A stretch of 35,737 nucleotides of DNA from an uncultured Lentisphaeria bacterium (GTDB lineage: Bacteria > Verrucomicrobiota > Lentisphaeria > Victivallales > Victivallaceae): the NCBI GenBank assembly GCA_903863035.1, contig CAIPAT010000165.1, positions 1 to 35,737 on the forward strand, given 5' to 3'. The position numbers and the translations under genes are program-made. Within the stretch, counting starts at the first letter, position 1. The number at the start of each line of letters is the position of its first letter. Under the pieces are notes generated by a model, which saw only the letters and a list, made by a program, of their open reading frames with translations, made no database searches and had not been told where the DNA came from. Positions 33,910 to 35,737 of this stretch are shown piece by piece.

Positions 33910-35523
33910 ATGACGAAGCACGTTCTTAATATCTGGGGTCCTGGACAAATAATTGCATATTCCGGGTTAGATGGAAAAACCGATTTCAATCATGGCCTGG
34001 TATTGCGGACTACTTTTGACTGGAACGGGTTTGAAATTAAACTTCCGGAAGCCGGCGGCCGGATTTATATTGAACCGGCCGATTTAAATGACCCCGGCCT
34101 GATGCTGACCGGCGACTTCTTCCAGCTTCGTTCAGTCTGCGGCGTACTGGTTGACGCATGGCACTTGCTGATGGAAGGTCATGTCCGTATAGAACCCGGT
34201 GCGGCGGTAGCTGTTATTCAGTCGGGCAGCCGCACTTTAATCGGAGTCAGTCAATTTTTCAATCCGGCGCATCTGCAATTGCCGGTCAAGGAATTAATTG
34301 CGGCAAGGCGGCAGGAATTGCTCAGCTTTCCGTGTCCGGAAAATTTACCTGACGCCGCGGAAAAAACGTTGTACAAAGCCTTTTCTCAATTAAAAACACA
34401 GATTTGCTCCCCTGAAGGATTGATCAAGCAGCGCTGGACAACCCCTGACCGCTGGCCGCATCGCCGGCTGTGGTTGTGGGATTCAGTTTTTCACGCAATC
34501 GGTATTCGCCATTTTGATACAGGCATGGCCCGCGAAGCGATCGATGCTGTCTTGAATATGCAGCGAAAAGATGGTTTTATAGCTCATATGATGTCTCCCG
34601 CCGGGATATCCGATATTACTCAACCTCCGATTATAGCCCTGGGGGTGTGGCTGGTCAACGAAGCAGATAACCGGCCGGAGTGGCTGGCTCAGGCATATCC
34701 TAAACTCAAAGCTTATCTGGAGTGGGATATGAATAACCGCGACAGCGACGGTTTCGGTCTGCTTGAATGGTATATCGAAGAACATGTAGATTGCCGAAGC
34801 GGCGAAAGCGGTATGGATAACTCCCCAAGGTTTGATTGCGCTCATCAACTCGATGCTGCGGATTTTAATGCATTTATCGCACTGGAATTTGAAATCATGG
34901 CGAAAATTGCGGCGGTCTGTAATCCGGCGGAGCAATGTATGTGGCAGAAACGTCATGAAACCATGTGCCGGAAAATAGATGAACGTTTATGGAATGAAGC
35001 TGAAGGCTTTTATGTCGATTATGATCTTCAACTGCTGCAGCAGTCGCCAATCCTGGCAAGTTCAGGGTTTCTGCCGCTGATCTGCGGCGCGGCCGGCGAG
35101 GAACAAGCCGCCAGAGTAGCTGCCCATCTGCAAAATTCGGAGACTTTCGGTACGCCACTCCCGGTGGCGTCGATTGCCCGCAGTTGCGGCAAATATTATT
35201 CAAAAGATATGTGGCGCGGCCCGGTCTGGATCAACCTTAACTGGCTGATCGCTTATGGACTGCGCCGGTACGGATATGAGACAGAGGCGCAATCGCTGAT
35301 GGATAAAACCATGCAGGAAGTAGAACGGACATATTTGAAGTTCGGCGCATTGTTTGAATTTTTCGATGACCGCATGGAAGTGGACCCGCCTGATTTGCTG
35401 CGTAAAGGCAAAAATGTGCCGGATACGTATTTTCAGGCATTTCACGATTACGGCTGGACTGGAACCCTGTATATTGATATGGTTTTTCAGAAATACAATA
35501 ACTTAACAAAAGGAGCACTGTGA
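33910..35523 (+). CDS. MGH1-like (GH63-type) glycoside hydrolase with N-terminal beta domain
   Basis: This 537-residue cytoplasmic protein combines an N-terminal beta-rich domain (about residues 1-125, including the GLDGKTDFNHGLV turn) with a six-hairpin catalytic domain like that of the gene at 279: RLWLWDSVFHAIG (about residue 195), GESGMDNSPR with probable acid D303, MWRGPVWINLNW (about 435) and FGALFEFFDD with probable base E483. These are the MGH1-like glycosidase marks. It lies behind a strong promoter and divergent to an AraC regulator, so it is probably induced with the sugar-acid genes. AAGGA precedes the ATG. The substrate is not known; its two-domain plan differs from the shorter paralogue at 279. 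Confidence 0.85.
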   Translation: MTKHVLNIWGPGQIIAYSGLDGKTDFNHGLVLRTTFDWNGFEIKLPEAGGRIYIEPADLNDPGLMLTGDFFQLRSVCGVLVDAWHLLMEGHVRIEPGAAVAVIQSGSRTLIGVSQFFNPAHLQLPVKELIAARRQELLSFPCPENLPDAAEKTLYKAFSQLKTQICSPEGLIKQRWTTPDRWPHRRLWLWDSVFHAIGIRHFDTGMAREAIDAVLNMQRKDGFIAHMMSPAGISDITQPPIIALGVWLVNEADNRPEWLAQAYPKLKAYLEWDMNNRDSDGFGLLEWYIEEHVDCRSGESGMDNSPRFDCAHQLDAADFNAFIALEFEIMAKIAAVCNPAEQCMWQKRHETMCRKIDERLWNEAEGFYVDYDLQLLQQSPILASSGFLPLICGAAGEEQAARVAAHLQNSETFGTPLPVASIARSCGKYYSKDMWRGPVWINLNWLIAYGLRRYGYETEAQSLMDKTMQEVERTYLKFGALFEFFDDRMEVDPPDLLRKGKNVPDTYFQAFHDYGWTGTLYIDMVFQKYNNLTKGAL

Positions 35524-35525
35524 TT

Positions 35526-35594
35526 ATGAACAACAGATTCTATGAAAGCGCCGCCGGAACGATCAGCCATAATCGTCCTTGCAGATGCGGCTAA
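35526..35594 (+). CDS. 5' end of a further gene, apparently truncated
   Basis: ATG 35526 lies 10 bases after AGGAG (35511-35515) and 2 bases after the glycosidase stop, so it looks like the next gene of the operon. Its 22 codons (MNNRFYESAAGTISHNRPCRCG) end at TAA 35594. Coding character seems lost within the reading frame from about 35570, so either the gene is disrupted or the sequence joins unrelated DNA. I cannot name it. Confidence 0.4.
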   Translation: MNNRFYESAAGTISHNRPCRCG

Positions 35595-35737
35595 ATTTTC
35601 ACACTCGTCGAACGTGTGTCCAGGTAAGGTATCACTAAACTAGACGAATGAAATGTTTCGTCCATACCAATTGTCCATTTCAGGTATGTAGCCTAATCAC
35701 TAGCCACTGGCTAACGCGTGAGGATAAAGTTGCGAGA
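35595..35737. other. Window-end sequence without recognised gene
   Basis: These bases have no ORF, no repeat shared with the rest and a different texture from the preceding genes. An end artefact or an unrelated insertion is possible. No vector motif is recognised. Confidence 0.4.

Overview
The window reads as a chromosomal fragment of an anaerobic, carbohydrate-degrading bacterium of the PVC group, most likely Lentisphaerota (Victivallis-like). This rests on the mix of genes seen: a pseudopilin-like prepilin beside secreted carbohydrate-active proteins, a LamG/CBM9-like/GH123-like giant protein, two mannosylglycerate-hydrolase-like glycosidases, Gfo/Idh/MocA and enolase-superfamily enzymes, and many palindromic intergenic repeats. 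No rRNA or tRNA is present to confirm it. The window length and the abrupt last ~140 bases would fit a cloned or assembled fragment, but I see no vector sequence.

Layout. (1) 1-6140, rightward: MGH1-like glycosidase, family 2 glycosyltransferase with its DUF2304 partner, a secreted GH51-like enzyme and a clan GH-A (GH39-like) enzyme. The first two genes have duplicated 65-nt promoter/leader sequences. A 170-nt foldback element lies between the two clan GH-A genes. (2) 6150-10220: a polytopic membrane protein (leftward), then a TPR membrane protein, a TrmH/SpoU RNA methyltransferase and a C39-like protein (rightward). This stretch holds several foldback repeats and a decayed second copy of the methyltransferase 3' end. 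(3) 10222-16464, leftward: methylmalonyl-CoA mutase (scpA), methylmalonyl-CoA decarboxylase (scpB), a frameshifted four-helix-bundle gene, a succinate/propionyl-CoA transferase-like gene (scpC) and a CaiB-type CoA-transferase. The first three enzymes together make the succinate-to-propionate route of a fermenter. (4) 16826-27500, leftward: a LacI-type regulator with a strong promoter and a perfect palindromic operator, a small orphan ORF overlapping an alpha/beta hydrolase, a prepilin, a neutral-ceramidase-fold hydrolase, a 1269-aa secreted multidomain protein, a tartrate/D-malate dehydrogenase-like enzyme and an UlaG-like metallo-hydrolase. This looks like one inducible catabolic locus. (5) 28277-35597: a secreted uncharacterised protein (rightward), then a leftward AraC regulator, enolase-superfamily enzyme and Gfo/Idh/MocA oxidoreductase, and a divergent second MGH1-like glycosidase followed by a truncated gene at the window end.

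Together the genes describe an organism that takes apart complex glycans or modified sugars with secreted and cytoplasmic hydrolases, processes the resulting (probably acidic) sugars with enolase-superfamily, Gfo/Idh/MocA and beta-decarboxylating dehydrogenase enzymes, and ferments to propionate through methylmalonyl-CoA. The least described parts are the LacI/prepilin/ceramidase-fold/giant-protein locus and the structured dispersed repeats, above all a ~100-nt family at 16608 and 29577 with a conserved stem-loop.
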